Below are positions 43,020 through 55,726 of a stretch of 64,000 nt of DNA, piece by piece. A program made the position numbers and the translations under genes. Under the pieces are notes generated by a model. The model was given only the letters and a program-made list of their open reading frames with translations, did no database searches and was not told where the DNA came from. This stretch comes from Albidovulum aestuarii (lineage in GTDB: Bacteria; Pseudomonadota; Alphaproteobacteria; Rhodobacterales; Rhodobacteraceae): NCBI RefSeq assembly GCF_029961185.1, contig NZ_JASBQQ010000001.1, forward strand, positions 186,001 through 250,000, read 5' to 3'. How positions within the stretch are numbered: position 1 is the first letter of the stretch; every line of letters begins with the position of its first letter.

Positions 43020-43862
43020 TCAGTCGATATAGCTGTCGGCCCGTCGACCCGCCCGTTCGTGATGGATGGGCAGCGTGCGGCCATAAAGCTGCATCGTGCG
43101 TTCGGGCGCGCCGACCATACCGGGCTCTTCCACATAGGAAAAGATCGCCACATAGCGGCGGCGCGGCCCTTTGAGCGGCGCCACCCGGTGCAGCGAATAC
43201 CGCCCCCGGAAGATTTGCAGATCGCCGGGTTCGAGGTTCAGCACCTTAACCTTGTCTGACGTGCCATCAAGCACCCGGGTGACCTCATCGAAATTCTCGT
43301 CGCCCTTGCGGATGCGCGGCGCATATTCGAATGCACCGCCCTCTTCCGCATTCTGTATCGCCAGTGTCACGGTGTAGTTGTTGGTATCGAAATGCCAGGG
43401 GAAACCTGCGCCCTCCTCGGCCATGTTGACGATGACGTCGGCCAACGGGTCGGCGTAGCGATGGAAATGCTCCTCCTGCAAGCAGTCCTGAATGAAACGG
43501 TCAAATCCCGCGCTGTCATGGATTGTCCGGAGCGGCCCGTCTTGTGCAAAGTTATCGGCCGGGATGAAGGCGTTTGAGCGGTCGAAGAACTGCCGTTTCG
43601 GATGGCTTTCAGGCAGGCTCGGGTCGTCCTTGGTGAAATAGGCATTGGTTCTGTTGAAGCTGCGATGCCCCTTGTCGGCGACACCGTCCGCCTCTGCGGT
43701 CAGGGCGGCGATCCCGGCTTGTGTCAGGAAGCCCTTCACCACCGCGCAACCGTCCCGCTCTAGATCAGCCCGCACCCGCGCGATAAGCGCGTCGCGGTTG
43801 GGACCGGCCATGTGGATTGGATGGCGGTCAAGATCAATCAGATCGCTCGCGATATGCGGCAT
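43020..43862 (-). CDS. Fe(II)/2-oxoglutarate-dependent oxygenase
   Basis: This 280-residue oxygenase has a jelly-roll fold with metal site W-H-F-D (His and Asp near 154 and 156) and a distal His in YSLHRVAP (about 225), followed by RRRYVAIFSY, whose Arg should bind 2-oxoglutarate. It resembles the group of the halogenases HalD/BesD, but the Asp is present, so it should hydroxylate rather than halogenate. The substrate is unknown. GAAGGAGA precedes the ATG at 43862. A hairpin in the leader may display this ribosome site (see 43864-43895). It is alone in its unit. Confidence 0.8.
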   Translation of the reverse strand: MPHIASDLIDLDRHPIHMAGPNRDALIARVRADLERDGCAVVKGFLTQAGIAALTAEADGVADKGHRSFNRTNAYFTKDDPSLPESHPKRQFFDRSNAFIPADNFAQDGPLRTIHDSAGFDRFIQDCLQEEHFHRYADPLADVIVNMAEEGAGFPWHFDTNNYTVTLAIQNAEEGGAFEYAPRIRKGDENFDEVTRVLDGTSDKVKVLNLEPGDLQIFRGRYSLHRVAPLKGPRRRYVAIFSYVEEPGMVGAPERTMQLYGRTLPIHHERAGRRADSYID

Positions 43863-43863
43863 C

Positions 43864-43895
43864 GGGTTTCTCCTTCCTTTCCCGAAAGGAAACCC
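43864..43895 (-). promoter_or_regulatory. Leader hairpin with the ribosome site as bulge
   Basis: Read on the minus strand the leader is GGGTTT-CCTTT-CGGG, AAAGG-AAGGAG-AAACCC and then one G before the ATG. GGGTTT pairs with AAACCC and CCTTT with AAAGG, and the only unpaired part besides the CGGG loop is AAGGAG, the ribosome-binding site. The structure could regulate translation of the oxygenase gene. Confidence 0.45.
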
Positions 43896-43970
43896 CGCGT
43901 TCTGCCAACGGTCTTGCCTCAAATCGACATCTGAAACGTCGGATTCCGATCTACCCGCCGCTGGACCCGG

Positions 43971-45653
43971 CTATTCCGCAACCAACCGGCTGGTAACCAC
44001 CGTGACTTCCGGCTTTTTTCCGATCTCTTCCATCGCCACCTGCCGGACGATGCGTTTGACCGCCTCTTCGACCTTGTCGTCATCGCGCAGGACCTTATCG
44101 GCGGCCTTGTCGAAATATTCGTTCAGATCTGCTTCGATCAGGTCGACCAGCGGTTGACCGCTTTTGGTAAGCTCCGACAGGCCCATTGTTTCGACCCAGA
44201 CCTCGCCCAAGGGTTGGTCATCCTCATCGAGGATCAGGGTGGCCAACACGTGTCCGTTCAGGCCCATGCGGATTCGGTCGCGCACAACGCCATCCATCGC
44301 CCCGATCAGCACCGCGCCATCCAGATAGGTCCGGCCCGCCTCGATATATTCGACGATCTCCGGCTCATCCCCGGTCAAGTTAACCATGGTGCCGTTGGTC
44401 GCAAGTTCGGCGGCGATGCCCTTCGCGATGCCGATCTTGCAATGTTCACGCAGATGCCGGTGTTCGCCATGCATTGGCAGCAGGATCTTCGGCCGCAGCA
44501 GGTCATGCACCGCCTCAAGGTCGGGTCGGTTGGCATGGCCCGAAACGTGGTAGAGCCCGTTCCGGTCGTCGACCACATCGACGCCCATCTCCGAATAGGC
44601 GTTCATCACCCGGATCACGCCACGTTCATTGCCGGGGATGGTTTTCGAGGAAAAGAGGAAGGTATCGCCCTCTTTCATCTCCAGCCCCAGATACTTGCCG
44701 CGCGCAAGCTGGGCCGAAGCCGCCCGGCGTTCGCCCTGCGACCCGGTGACGATCAGCATCAGGTTCTGACGCGAGACCTCCACCGCCTCTTCCGGCTGGA
44801 TGATCGGGGGGAAGTCGGTCAGAACCCCGGTTTCCACCGCCGCCGTTATCATCTTCTTCATCGCCCGGCCCAGCATGCAAACCGATCGGCCCGCCGCCCG
44901 GCCCGCCTCGGCCAAGGTCTTCAGCCGCGCGACGTTTGAGGCGAAAGTTGTGGCCACGACCATGCCGTCAAGCCCGGCGATCAGCTCGGTCAGCGGCTCG
45001 GCCAATGTCGCCTCCGACCGGCCCGGCAAGGGTGAAAACACGTTGGTCGAGTCGCAGGTCAGCACCTTGACCCCGTCACCCTCCTTGGCGATGGCGTGCC
45101 ATTCCTCGGGGTTGAAGGGTTCGCCCACGATGGGCGTGCCGTCGAGCTTGAAGTCGCCGGTATGGACGATCCGCCCCGCCGGCGTGTCGATGACGAGGGC
45201 AGAGCTTTCGGGGATCGAATGGCTGACGGGCACGAACTGCACCCGGAAGGGACCGGCCTCGACAATATCCGGGCGCGGCTTCACCACCTTGATCACGTCA
45301 AGAGGGTTGCCCTTTTCCTCCATCTTCAGCGTCGCGAGCGCCGCAGTGAAGGCGCGGGCATAGACCGGGGCCTTGAGCTGCGGCCAGAGATGGCCGAGCG
45401 CGCCAACATGATCCTCATGCGCATGGGTGATGAAGATTGCGTCGATCCGGCCTGAGTTTTCTGCCAGCCACGCGGTGTCGGCCATGATCAGGTCAACACC
45501 CGGTGTGGTGTCCATATCGGGAAAGGTCACGCCCAGATCGACCACGATCAGCCGTTCCTGATCGGCAGGGCCGTAGCCATAGACATAGGCATTCATGCCG
45601 ATCTCGCCGGCGCCGCCGAGAGGAAGGTAGATCAGGCGGTCTTTATTGCTCAT
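43971..45653 (-). CDS. rnj: Ribonuclease J
   Basis: RNase J is a metallo-beta-lactamase-fold nuclease with 5'-exonuclease and endonuclease activity that matures rRNA and degrades mRNA. The 560-residue protein has GGAGEIGMNAYVYGYG, the metal motif THAHEDHVG, the beta-CASP domain (VVATTFASNVARLKTLAEAG) and a C-terminal domain with LIVTGSQGERRA and MHGEHRHLREH. Alphaproteobacteria commonly have one RNase J. It overlaps coaX by four bases, so it is the last visible gene of the nuo-birA-coaX run. Confidence 0.95.
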   Translation of the reverse strand: MSNKDRLIYLPLGGAGEIGMNAYVYGYGPADQERLIVVDLGVTFPDMDTTPGVDLIMADTAWLAENSGRIDAIFITHAHEDHVGALGHLWPQLKAPVYARAFTAALATLKMEEKGNPLDVIKVVKPRPDIVEAGPFRVQFVPVSHSIPESSALVIDTPAGRIVHTGDFKLDGTPIVGEPFNPEEWHAIAKEGDGVKVLTCDSTNVFSPLPGRSEATLAEPLTELIAGLDGMVVATTFASNVARLKTLAEAGRAAGRSVCMLGRAMKKMITAAVETGVLTDFPPIIQPEEAVEVSRQNLMLIVTGSQGERRAASAQLARGKYLGLEMKEGDTFLFSSKTIPGNERGVIRVMNAYSEMGVDVVDDRNGLYHVSGHANRPDLEAVHDLLRPKILLPMHGEHRHLREHCKIGIAKGIAAELATNGTMVNLTGDEPEIVEYIEAGRTYLDGAVLIGAMDGVVRDRIRMGLNGHVLATLILDEDDQPLGEVWVETMGLSELTKSGQPLVDLIEADLNEYFDKAADKVLRDDDKVEEAVKRIVRQVAMEEIGKKPEVTVVTSRLVAE

Positions 45654-46423
45654 GCGATATCCTTGTTGAATTCGTGGATCAGGACCAGACCGTGCATGGT
45701 CAGATCGTCCTCGACACTGTCGAAAATATCGGTGCCTTGCTCGAACAAGGGTGCGAGCCCGCCCGTCGCGATCACCTTCATCGGCCTCTCGCGTTCGATC
45801 CGGATCTGGCGCACGATCCCTTCAACAAGACCGACATAGCCCCAATAGATGCCCGACTGCATGCAGGCGACGGTATTGGTGCCGATGGCCGATTGCGGTT
45901 TGGTGACATCGACATGCGGAAGTGCTGCAGCGGCCATATGCAATGCCTCCAGTGATGTCGCGACACCCGGCGAAATCACACCGCCAATATAGGCGCCGTC
46001 GGTATCCACAACGTCAAAGGTCGTCGCGGTGCCGAAATCTACGACGATAATATCGCCGCCATGGCGGTCAAAGCCCGCGACGGTATTGACCAGACGGTCG
46101 GGGCCGACGGTCGTACCCTGATCGACGCGGGGGGCAACCGGCAGGGCGCAGTCGGGCTTGCCCACGACAAGCGGACGGCAGTTGAAGTAGCGGTCGCAGA
46201 GGACACGCAGATTGAAGACGACGCGCGGGGCGGTGGCCGAGATCACGCAGGCGTCGATATCGACCGGGACCTTGTGGTGCTCCATCAGGGTCGAGAACCA
46301 GACGAAATACTGATCGGCCGTCCGCTGATGCTCGGTCGAGGTGCGGAGCGTGCAGCGGAATTCCTTGCCGTCCCAGACGGAAAAGACGGTATTGGTATTG
46401 CCGCAATCGATGCAGAGAAGCAT
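45650..46423 (-). CDS. coaX: Type III pantothenate kinase
   Basis: CoaX phosphorylates pantothenate as the first step of CoA synthesis. The 257-residue protein has the ASKHA-fold phosphate loop DCGNTNTVFSVW at residues 6-17, VGPDRLVNTVAGFDRHGG (the conserved GxDR), VDFGTATTFDVVD and GGVISPGV. The type III enzyme needs a monovalent cation and is not inhibited by CoA. It lies 11 bp after birA and overlaps rnj, fitting an operon order common in Rhodobacteraceae. Confidence 0.95.
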   Translation of the reverse strand: MLLCIDCGNTNTVFSVWDGKEFRCTLRTSTEHQRTADQYFVWFSTLMEHHKVPVDIDACVISATAPRVVFNLRVLCDRYFNCRPLVVGKPDCALPVAPRVDQGTTVGPDRLVNTVAGFDRHGGDIIVVDFGTATTFDVVDTDGAYIGGVISPGVATSLEALHMAAAALPHVDVTKPQSAIGTNTVACMQSGIYWGYVGLVEGIVRQIRIERERPMKVIATGGLAPLFEQGTDIFDSVEDDLTMHGLVLIHEFNKDIA

Positions 46424-46434
46424 GGGCGGGCCTT

Positions 46435-47205
46435 TCAGAAAAAGACGTCGGCAGCGGGAATGTGCCGCTTGCCTTGCGAGGTGACAAGGACAAGCTCTCC
46501 ATCCTCGGCGATAGTCTCGAATGTGCCTTCGATTGTTTCACCGGGCAGTCGGGCCTTGATCGGCTGGCCGAGTCGCGCGGCGCGGGCGAGCCATGCGGTA
46601 CGGATCGGGCCGAAGCCGTAGGTCGTAAGCTGCGCCTCCCAGCGGGCGAAGGCGGCCGCCAGATAAGTCAGGAACTCTTCGGGAGGGATGCGGATGCCGG
46701 TCTCGCCCTGAACCGAAACGGGGGTCAACGCGCCCTCCTCCACCGCGTCTTTCGGGGGTGCGGCGATGAGATTGACGCCGATGCCGATGGCCAGATGGCT
46801 GACCTGACCCGCAGCACCCGCACTCTCCAGAAGAATGCCCGCGACCTTGCCGCCGTTCAGCAGCACATCGTTTGGCCATTTGAGCGTTATGGTCGCCCCG
46901 GGCCCGCAGACGGTTTCAAGCGCGTCAGCCAGCGCCAGTGCCGCCACGAAGCTGCGAAGCGCGGCCTTCGCCGGATCACCATTGGGCCGCATGACCAGAG
47001 TCGCTGCGAAATTGCCCTCGGGGCTGACCCATGCCCGGCCCCGCCGACCCCGCGCCGCTGTCTGGCGGCGGGCGAGGATCCAGGTGGGCTGGCTCAGGCC
47101 GGGTGCGAGCCTTTGCGCCTCGGAATTGGTGCTGTCGACCTCGCCCAGCACATGCCGGGCTACTCCGTCCGGCCAGGCCGAAGGATCAGACCGCTCAGCG
47201 GACAA
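46435..47205 (-). CDS. birA: Biotin--[acetyl-CoA-carboxylase] ligase
   Basis: This enzyme attaches biotin to carboxylase carrier proteins through biotinyl-AMP. The 256-residue protein lacks the N-terminal DNA-binding domain, so it is a ligase only. Visible motifs are EVDSTNSEA, the biotin loop region [11 protein letters not shown] and [21 protein letters not shown]. The start appears to be TTG at 47205, overlapping the nuoN stop by 11 bases; the family start before WPDGV supports it. In Paracoccus denitrificans a birA-like gene also follows the complex I operon. Confidence 0.92.
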   Translation of the reverse strand: MSAERSDPSAWPDGVARHVLGEVDSTNSEAQRLAPGLSQPTWILARRQTAARGRRGRAWVSPEGNFAATLVMRPNGDPAKAALRSFVAALALADALETVCGPGATITLKWPNDVLLNGGKVAGILLESAGAAGQVSHLAIGIGVNLIAAPPKDAVEEGALTPVSVQGETGIRIPPEEFLTYLAAAFARWEAQLTTYGFGPIRTAWLARAARLGQPIKARLPGETIEGTFETIAEDGELVLVTSQGKRHIPAADVFF

Positions 47206-48634
47206 GGATCTCGGCCGCTGCCGCCGCCGCGCCTTCGACGCCCATCAGGTTCACGACGCCCAGAACCATAACCAGCGCCGATGCCATCAGGAGAAGCCAC
47301 TGCGCGGGCACCATGCGGCTGTCAAGCGGATCGGTCTCGGTCCCGAAATACATGTAGTAGACGATGCGCAGGTAGTAGAATGCACCGATGACCGAAGCGA
47401 TCGCACCCGCAACGGCCAGCAGGACCATGTCGGCATTCACCGCCGCCAGAAGCACACCGTATTTCGCGAAGAATCCCAGCATCGGCGGCACACCCGCCAG
47501 GCTGAACAGAAGCACCAGCATCGCCAGCGCCTTGACCGGCGCCTGCTTGGAATAAAGGTTCAGCGAATCGATATCGGTGACCGGCGCACCGTCGCGTTCC
47601 ATCGACAGGATGAAAGCGAAGGTACCGACGTTCATCGTCACATAGACCGCCATATAGATCAGCATCGCCTGCACGCCCGCCTGCGTACCGGAAGCAAGCC
47701 CGACCAGAGCAAAGCCCATATGGGCGATGGACGAATAGGCCATCAGTCGCTTGATATTGCGCTGGCCGATTGCAGCAATCGCGCCGACGAACATCGACAA
47801 AGCTGCGATCAGGGCGACGACCTGGCTCCAATCGCTGACGGCGGCGCCGAAGGCATCATGGACGAGTCGCGCGAACAACCCCATCGCCGCGACCTTGGGG
47901 GCCGTTGCGAAGAAGGCTGTGACCGGCGTCGGCGAACCTTCGTAGACATCCGGCGTCCACATGTGGAACGGCACGGCCGAGACCTTGAAGGCCAGACCGG
48001 TGATCATGAAGACGAGGCCGAAAAGGAGACCGATAGAGACATGGCCGCCCTGAATCGTCTCGATGATCCCGGCAAAGAGCGTCGTGCCTGTGAAGCCATA
48101 GGTCAGCGAAGCGCCATAGAGCAGAAGGCCCGAGGACAATGCGCCGAGGACAAAGTATTTCAGGCCCGCTTCCGTCGATTTCACCGAGTCGCGACGCAAA
48201 GAGGCCACGACATAGAGCGACAGCGACTGAAGTTCGAGGCCCATATAAAGCGACATCAGATCGCCCGCCGAAACCATCACCATCATGCCCGCGACAGCGA
48301 AGGCCACCAAGAGCGGGAATTCGAACCGCGCAAGACCACGGCGCGCCATGTAGTCCTGACTCATCGCCAGAACGGCGGCGGCGGACAAGAGGACCGTCAC
48401 CTTGCCGAAGCGCGAAAATGCGTCGTCGTTGAACATGCCGCCGAAGGCCATCACGTCGCCCGGCGCGGACAGCCCGATCCAGGCGGCGATGGCGACAAAG
48501 ACGCCGACGGTCGCCCAAGTCAGCGTGCCCGTCAGTTCGTCCTTGCCGGTATAGACCGCCCCGATAAGTGCAGCCATCGCATAGACGACCAGAACCACTT
48601 CGGGCAGGATGGCGGAGAAATCTGCGGAAATCAT
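47195..48634 (-). CDS. nuoN: NADH-quinone oxidoreductase subunit N
   Basis: NuoN is one of the three antiporter-like proton-pumping subunits of complex I. The 479-residue protein has about fourteen hydrophobic helices, with the key lysine/glutamate helices seen in [20 protein letters not shown] (conserved pump loop) and [14 protein letters not shown]. It begins 14 bp after nuoM and its 3' end overlaps birA. Length and order are standard. Confidence 0.96.
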   Translation of the reverse strand: MISADFSAILPEVVLVVYAMAALIGAVYTGKDELTGTLTWATVGVFVAIAAWIGLSAPGDVMAFGGMFNDDAFSRFGKVTVLLSAAAVLAMSQDYMARRGLARFEFPLLVAFAVAGMMVMVSAGDLMSLYMGLELQSLSLYVVASLRRDSVKSTEAGLKYFVLGALSSGLLLYGASLTYGFTGTTLFAGIIETIQGGHVSIGLLFGLVFMITGLAFKVSAVPFHMWTPDVYEGSPTPVTAFFATAPKVAAMGLFARLVHDAFGAAVSDWSQVVALIAALSMFVGAIAAIGQRNIKRLMAYSSIAHMGFALVGLASGTQAGVQAMLIYMAVYVTMNVGTFAFILSMERDGAPVTDIDSLNLYSKQAPVKALAMLVLLFSLAGVPPMLGFFAKYGVLLAAVNADMVLLAVAGAIASVIGAFYYLRIVYYMYFGTETDPLDSRMVPAQWLLLMASALVMVLGVVNLMGVEGAAAAAAEILVR

Positions 48635-48648
48635 CGCGGGTCAATCCT

Positions 48649-50187
48649 TCAGTGGCTGGCCACCTGCATCCCCGCATCGGCGGGAAGGGCGGCGTGGTAG
48701 TCGGAAATCAGCGCCTCGACCGAGGGGCCGATCATGTCGGTCACGAGGCTCGGATAGACGCCCAGAAGCAGGGTCATGGCGACGAGCGGCGCGAAGATCG
48801 CCTTTTCGCGGCGGGTCATGTCGGTGATGGTCTTCAGGCTTTCCTTGATCAGGTCGCCGAACACGACCCGGCGGTAGAGCCAGAGCGCATAGGCCGCCGA
48901 CAGGATCACGCCCGAGGTCGCCACCGCTGCGGCCCAGGTATTGACCTGGAAGATGCCCATCAGCGTCAGGAATTCACCGACGAAACCGGAGGTGCCCGGC
49001 AGGCCGACATTGGCCATGGTGAAGAACATGAAGATCAGCGCATAGGCCGGCATCCGGTTCACGAGCCCGCCATAGGCATCGATCTCGCGCGTATGCATCC
49101 GGTCGTAGATCACCCCGACACACAGGAAGAGCGCGCCGGAGATGAAACCGTGGCTCAGCATCTGGAAGATCGCGCCGTCGATGCCCTGCTGGTTCGCGGC
49201 AAAGATGCCCATCGTCACATAGCCCATATGGGCGACCGAGGAATAGGCGATCAGCTTCTTCATGTCGGACTGCGCCAGCGCCACCAGCGAGGTGTAGACG
49301 ATAGCGATGGCCGAGAGCCAGAAGATGAAACCAGCGAGAAGGTCCGAGGCGATGGGGAACATCGGCAACGAAAAGCGCAGGAAGCCATAGCCGCCCATCT
49401 TCAACAGGATCGCTGCCAGCACGACCGAGCCTGCCGTCGGCGCCTGAACGTGGGCGTCGGGCAGCCAGGTATGGACCGGCCACATCGGCATCTTGACCGC
49501 GAAGCTTGCGAAGAAGGCGATCCAGAGAAGTGTCTGCATACCGCCGACGATACGGAAGCCGAGCAGATTCAGCGTCTCGGACGAGAATTGGTGCGTCAGC
49601 AATGTCGGGATGTCGGTCGTGCCCGCATCGACATACATCGCGATCATCGCGACCAGCATCAGGACGGAGCCGAGGAAGGTATAGAGGAAGAACTTGAAGG
49701 CCGCATAAATGCGGTCCTTGCCGCCCCAGATGCCGATGATCAGGAACATCGGGATCAGGCCCGCCTCGAAGAAGAGGTAGAAGAGCACGAGGTCGAGTGC
49801 CACGAAGACGCCGATCATCAGCCCTTCGAGGACGAGGAAGGCGACCATGTATTCCTTGACGCGCGTCTCAACCTCCCAGCACGACAGGATCGTGATCGGC
49901 ATGAGGAACGTGGTCAGCAGCACGAAGAGGACGGAGATGCCGTCAACGCCGACCTTGTATTTCAGCCCCATGATCCAGTCGCGTTCCTCGACGAACTGAA
50001 AGCCCGTGTCACCGGGATTGAAACCCGACAGAAGGAACAGCGAGACGAGGAATGTCGCCGAAGTCGCGATAAGCGCCAGCCATTTGGCATTCCGCCGCGC
50101 AGCCGCATCATCGCCCTTGAGAAGAAGGGCGAGAATGGCCGCTGCGACGAGGGGCACGAAAGTGATGATGGAAAGCAGGTTTTCCAT
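48649..50187 (-). CDS. nuoM: NADH-quinone oxidoreductase subunit M
   Basis: NuoM is a proton-pumping membrane subunit of complex I. The 512-residue protein has the signature [32 protein letters not shown], and the pump helix [16 protein letters not shown] with its conserved lysine; [20 protein letters not shown] carries the early conserved glutamate. Its ATG overlaps the nuoL stop (TAATG). Length is normal. Confidence 0.97.
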   Translation of the reverse strand: MENLLSIITFVPLVAAAILALLLKGDDAAARRNAKWLALIATSATFLVSLFLLSGFNPGDTGFQFVEERDWIMGLKYKVGVDGISVLFVLLTTFLMPITILSCWEVETRVKEYMVAFLVLEGLMIGVFVALDLVLFYLFFEAGLIPMFLIIGIWGGKDRIYAAFKFFLYTFLGSVLMLVAMIAMYVDAGTTDIPTLLTHQFSSETLNLLGFRIVGGMQTLLWIAFFASFAVKMPMWPVHTWLPDAHVQAPTAGSVVLAAILLKMGGYGFLRFSLPMFPIASDLLAGFIFWLSAIAIVYTSLVALAQSDMKKLIAYSSVAHMGYVTMGIFAANQQGIDGAIFQMLSHGFISGALFLCVGVIYDRMHTREIDAYGGLVNRMPAYALIFMFFTMANVGLPGTSGFVGEFLTLMGIFQVNTWAAAVATSGVILSAAYALWLYRRVVFGDLIKESLKTITDMTRREKAIFAPLVAMTLLLGVYPSLVTDMIGPSVEALISDYHAALPADAGMQVASH

Positions 50188-52340
50188 TAGTGCGCGCCCC
50201 CCATGAGCGACATCCAGGTCAGAAGTGCCGCGATGCCGATGACCATCGCGAACGCATAGGTGAAGATGTATCCCGACTGCGCCTTGTTCACGATGCGGGT
50301 CAGCATCGGGACAAAGCCCATCGCGACACCATTGATCGTGCCGTCGATGACATTGCCATCACCCTTCTTCCACAGGAAGCCGCCGATGAACTTGGCCGGA
50401 CGGACGAAGATGACGTCGTAGATCTCGTCGAAATACCACTTGTTCAGCAGGAACCGGTAAAGGATCGGCTGCTGCGCGGCCAGACGGCCCGGGATCGACG
50501 GATCACGGATATAGAAGACGTAAGCCGTGAGAAGCCCGATCAGCATCGCGACAAAGGGAGAGGACTTGACCCAGGCCGGCGAATGGTGGGCGTCGTCGAG
50601 AACCGTGTTCGAGGCCTCGGACATGTAGATCGCGCCCTGCGGTGCCTCGCCTGCCATCGCGGCATGCTCACCCGCCGCCTCATCGGTCGCGGCGCCCTGC
50701 GCCGTTCCCTCTTCGGCCGTCGTTGCGGCGTGATCTGCCGTGGCTTCGGTCGTGGCCGCGTGATCATCCGTCGTCTCGGTGGCATGACCCTCATCCGCGC
50801 CAGCCTCGGCATGTTGTGGCATGGCGAAGAAGCTGACCATCCGGTCGTGATCGCCGAAGAACGGCTTGTACCAGAGCATCCCGGCAAAAACCGCGCCCAA
50901 GGCCAGAACACCAAGCGGTGCGACCATGGTCATCGGGCTTTCATGTGCATGCTCATGCGCGTGATGGTCGCCGCGTTCGGTTCCATAGAAGGTCATGAAC
51001 ATCAGCCGCCACGAGTAGAAGCTGGTGAAGAGCGCCGCGATGACAAGAGCCCAGAAGGCAAAACCGTTGCCCGAAGCATAGGCGCTTTCGATGATCGCAT
51101 CCTTCGACAGGAAGCCCGCGAAGCCGATATAGGTCAGCGGAATGCCGACCCCGGTGATCGCCAGCGTGCCAATCATCATCGCCCAGAACGTATAGGGGAT
51201 CTTCTTGCGCAGGTTGCCGTAGTTCCGCATGTCCTGCTCATGGTGCATCGCATGGATGACCGAGCCCGCGCCAAGGAACAGCATCGCCTTGAAGAAGGCG
51301 TGGGTGAAAAGGTGGAACATCGCCGCGCCATAGATGCCCGAGCCCGCGGCCACGAACATGTAGCCAAGCTGCGAACAGGTCGAATAGGCGATGACGCGCT
51401 TGATGTCGTTCTGCACAAGGCCGACGGTTGCGGCAAAGAACGCCGTCGCCGCGCCAATATACATGACGAAAGACTTCGCCTCGGGCGCGTATTCGAAGAG
51501 GGGCGACATGCGGCAGACGAGGAAGACACCCGCCGTCACCATGGTCGCGGCGTGGATGAGGGCGGAGACCGGCGTTGGGCCCTCCATCGCGTCGGGCAGC
51601 CAGGTGTGCAGGAACAACTGCGCCGATTTGCCCATGGCGCCGACGAAGAGAAGGAAGGCCAGAAGGTTCGCGGCATTCCACTCGGTCCAGAGGAAGGTCA
51701 GGTTCGTCTCGGCCAGCGTGGGGGCGGCGGCAAAGACGTCGTCCATGTTGATCGAGTCGACCAGATAGAAGAGGCCGAAGATGCCGAGCGCAAAGCCGAA
51801 GTCGCCGACCCGGTTGACGACAAAGGCCTTGATCGCGGCGGCATTGGCCGAAGCCTTGCGGTAGTAGAACCCGATCAGGAGATAAGAGGCGACGCCCACG
51901 CCCTCCCATCCGAAGAACATCTGGACGAGGTTGTCGGCCGTCACCAGCATCAGCATGGCGAAGGTGAAGAACGAGAGATAGGCGAAGAAGCGGGGCCTGT
52001 AGCTCTCGCCCTCGCGCCAGTTCTCGTCATGGGCCATGTAGCCCCAGGAATAGAGGTGGACGAGCGCCGAGACGGTCGTCACCACGATCAGCATGATCGC
52101 CGTCAGCCGGTCAAGGCGGATCGACCACGACGTGTCCAGCGTCCCTGACCGGATGAAGTCAAGGATATGGATGTGCTGGGTGGTGCCGTCGAAACCAAGG
52201 AAGACAATCCACGACAGCAGCATCGCGAGGAACAGGAGGCCCGTCGTGACCACCTGCGCCCCGGTCTCGCCGATCACGCGCCAGCCGAAACCGCCGATGA
52301 GCGCGCCGATGAGCGGGGCAAAGAGGATGATGGACGTCAT
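50187..52340 (-). CDS. nuoL: NADH-quinone oxidoreductase subunit L, with His-rich insert
   Basis: NuoL is the distal proton-pumping subunit of complex I with the long lateral helix. The 717-residue protein has the signature [40 protein letters not shown] and [16 protein letters not shown]. Between two late helices (about residues 508-566) there is a low-complexity stretch rich in His, Ala, Thr and Glu, with DHAATT-like repeats, which makes it about 100 residues longer than E. coli NuoL. The insert is predicted to lie in a loop outside the pump core. It overlaps nuoM by one base (TAATG). Confidence 0.96.
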   Translation of the reverse strand: MTSIILFAPLIGALIGGFGWRVIGETGAQVVTTGLLFLAMLLSWIVFLGFDGTTQHIHILDFIRSGTLDTSWSIRLDRLTAIMLIVVTTVSALVHLYSWGYMAHDENWREGESYRPRFFAYLSFFTFAMLMLVTADNLVQMFFGWEGVGVASYLLIGFYYRKASANAAAIKAFVVNRVGDFGFALGIFGLFYLVDSINMDDVFAAAPTLAETNLTFLWTEWNAANLLAFLLFVGAMGKSAQLFLHTWLPDAMEGPTPVSALIHAATMVTAGVFLVCRMSPLFEYAPEAKSFVMYIGAATAFFAATVGLVQNDIKRVIAYSTCSQLGYMFVAAGSGIYGAAMFHLFTHAFFKAMLFLGAGSVIHAMHHEQDMRNYGNLRKKIPYTFWAMMIGTLAITGVGIPLTYIGFAGFLSKDAIIESAYASGNGFAFWALVIAALFTSFYSWRLMFMTFYGTERGDHHAHEHAHESPMTMVAPLGVLALGAVFAGMLWYKPFFGDHDRMVSFFAMPQHAEAGADEGHATETTDDHAATTEATADHAATTAEEGTAQGAATDEAAGEHAAMAGEAPQGAIYMSEASNTVLDDAHHSPAWVKSSPFVAMLIGLLTAYVFYIRDPSIPGRLAAQQPILYRFLLNKWYFDEIYDVIFVRPAKFIGGFLWKKGDGNVIDGTINGVAMGFVPMLTRIVNKAQSGYIFTYAFAMVIGIAALLTWMSLMGGAH

Positions 52341-52346
52341 GGCTCT

Positions 52347-52676
<330 letters not shown>

Positions 52677-52695
52677 TCATTTTCAGCAATCTGCA

Positions 52696-53157
52696 TCACG
52701 GATGCCCGTACCTTAATTGCCAATTGCCCTTTTCGCCCTTTGCCTCCGGATAGAACGCGGCGCATGGGCAGTGCTCCAGGTCTTGCATGTTGAGATTGGT
52801 CCACAAACCCAGAGACGAAAAATGCTCGCGGAGGTCCGACAAAGTCACTCTCTCCGGCGATGCCGCCGCGGCAAGGACGAAGGCTTCTACGTCCTGAGCA
52901 TCATATCCCGTGTAGTCGACAGTCAGAGTTGATCCCGAAAAGCAACTCGCGACGTATACATGCCCGCCGCGACCGTCATCGCCTCGCATTTCGTACATTA
53001 CGTAGCCAGCACCGATGTCCCTGTGATCTTCGTACCAAACCGTCGGCCCATACGATTGCCCGAACTCACATTCGCTGATCGGGATCGGGGACTCAGCGAA
53101 AACGGCCGCTGGCAACAGCGTGCCAAGTGCGACCGCACTGGGTACTATTGAGTTCAT
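52696..53157 (-). CDS. Hypothetical exported protein in the nuo operon
   Basis: I do not recognise this 153-residue protein. It has a signal peptide (MNSIVPSAVALGTLLPAAVFAES), no membrane helix afterwards, and four cysteines: one in SECEFG, one in VASCFSG and two in EHCPCAAFYPEA. Disulfide bonds in the periplasm are likely. YEMRGDDGRGGHVYVASCF suggests a beta-rich fold. It starts two bases after the nuoJ stop, so it is co-transcribed with complex I genes. Its composition is a little more AT-rich than that of nuo genes. A role in complex I is not implied by sequence. Confidence 0.6.
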   Translation of the reverse strand: MNSIVPSAVALGTLLPAAVFAESPIPISECEFGQSYGPTVWYEDHRDIGAGYVMYEMRGDDGRGGHVYVASCFSGSTLTVDYTGYDAQDVEAFVLAAAASPERVTLSDLREHFSSLGLWTNLNMQDLEHCPCAAFYPEAKGEKGNWQLRYGHP

Positions 53158-53159
53158 CC

Positions 53160-53764
53160 TCAAAGCCCCTGCCCCGGCTTCACGTCCTTCAGTTCCATCG
53201 CCTTGGCCGGATCGCGCCACATCTGCTGAAGCACGTTCTGGCGCTTGACGTCCTTGCGGTGGCGCAGCGTCAGGACAATCGCCCCGATCATTGCGACCAG
53301 CAGGATCAGCCCGGCGAGTTGGAACAGAAGGATATACTTGTCGTAGATCAGCATCCCCAAAGCGGCGGTGTTCTGCATGTCGTCGGGCGCCACCGCGCCG
53401 CGCATGGCTTCGGCCGTCTCGGCTGTTTCCCATGCGCCAAAGGCGATGCCGAGTTGCATCAGGATCACCACACCGATCAATAGGCCAAGCGGCATGTAGC
53501 GCGCCATCTCTCCCTTCAGCTCGGCGAAATCCACATCGAGCATCATCACGACGAACAGGAACAGCACCGCGACCGCGCCGACATAGACGATGATCAGCAG
53601 CATCGCCACGAACTCGGCCCCCAGAAGGACAAAGAGCCCTGCCGCGGAGAGGAAGGCGAGGATCAGCCACAGGACCGAATGGACCGGGTTACGCGCCATG
53701 ACCACCATCAGGCCAGCAGCCACCGCCGTGATGGCGAAAAGGTAGAAGGCGAAGACCATAACGC

Positions 53765-53768
<4 letters not shown>
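53160..53768 (-). CDS. nuoJ: NADH-quinone oxidoreductase subunit J
   Basis: NuoJ is a membrane subunit of complex I with the bent helix near the quinone channel. The 202-residue protein has five helices and the conserved motif [20 protein letters not shown] (the glycine-rich, pi-bulge helix). Its ATG overlaps the stop of the upstream CMD-type gene by four bases. The C-terminal tail ([16 protein letters not shown]) is charged. Length is normal for alphaproteobacteria. Confidence 0.96.
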
Positions 53769-55702
<1,934 letters not shown>

Positions 55703-55726
55703 ATCTGTCCCCAGTTCCGTCCTTCT

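Noticed and set aside
46835-48700. 621-codon plus-strand open frame opposite birA and nuoN
   Set aside because: His/Arg/Asp-rich translation typical of antisense to membrane-protein genes; nuoN on the other strand is certain.
50190-52148. 652-codon plus-strand open frame opposite nuoL
   Set aside because: Same antisense artefact; nuoL is certain and the translation has no recognisable domain.
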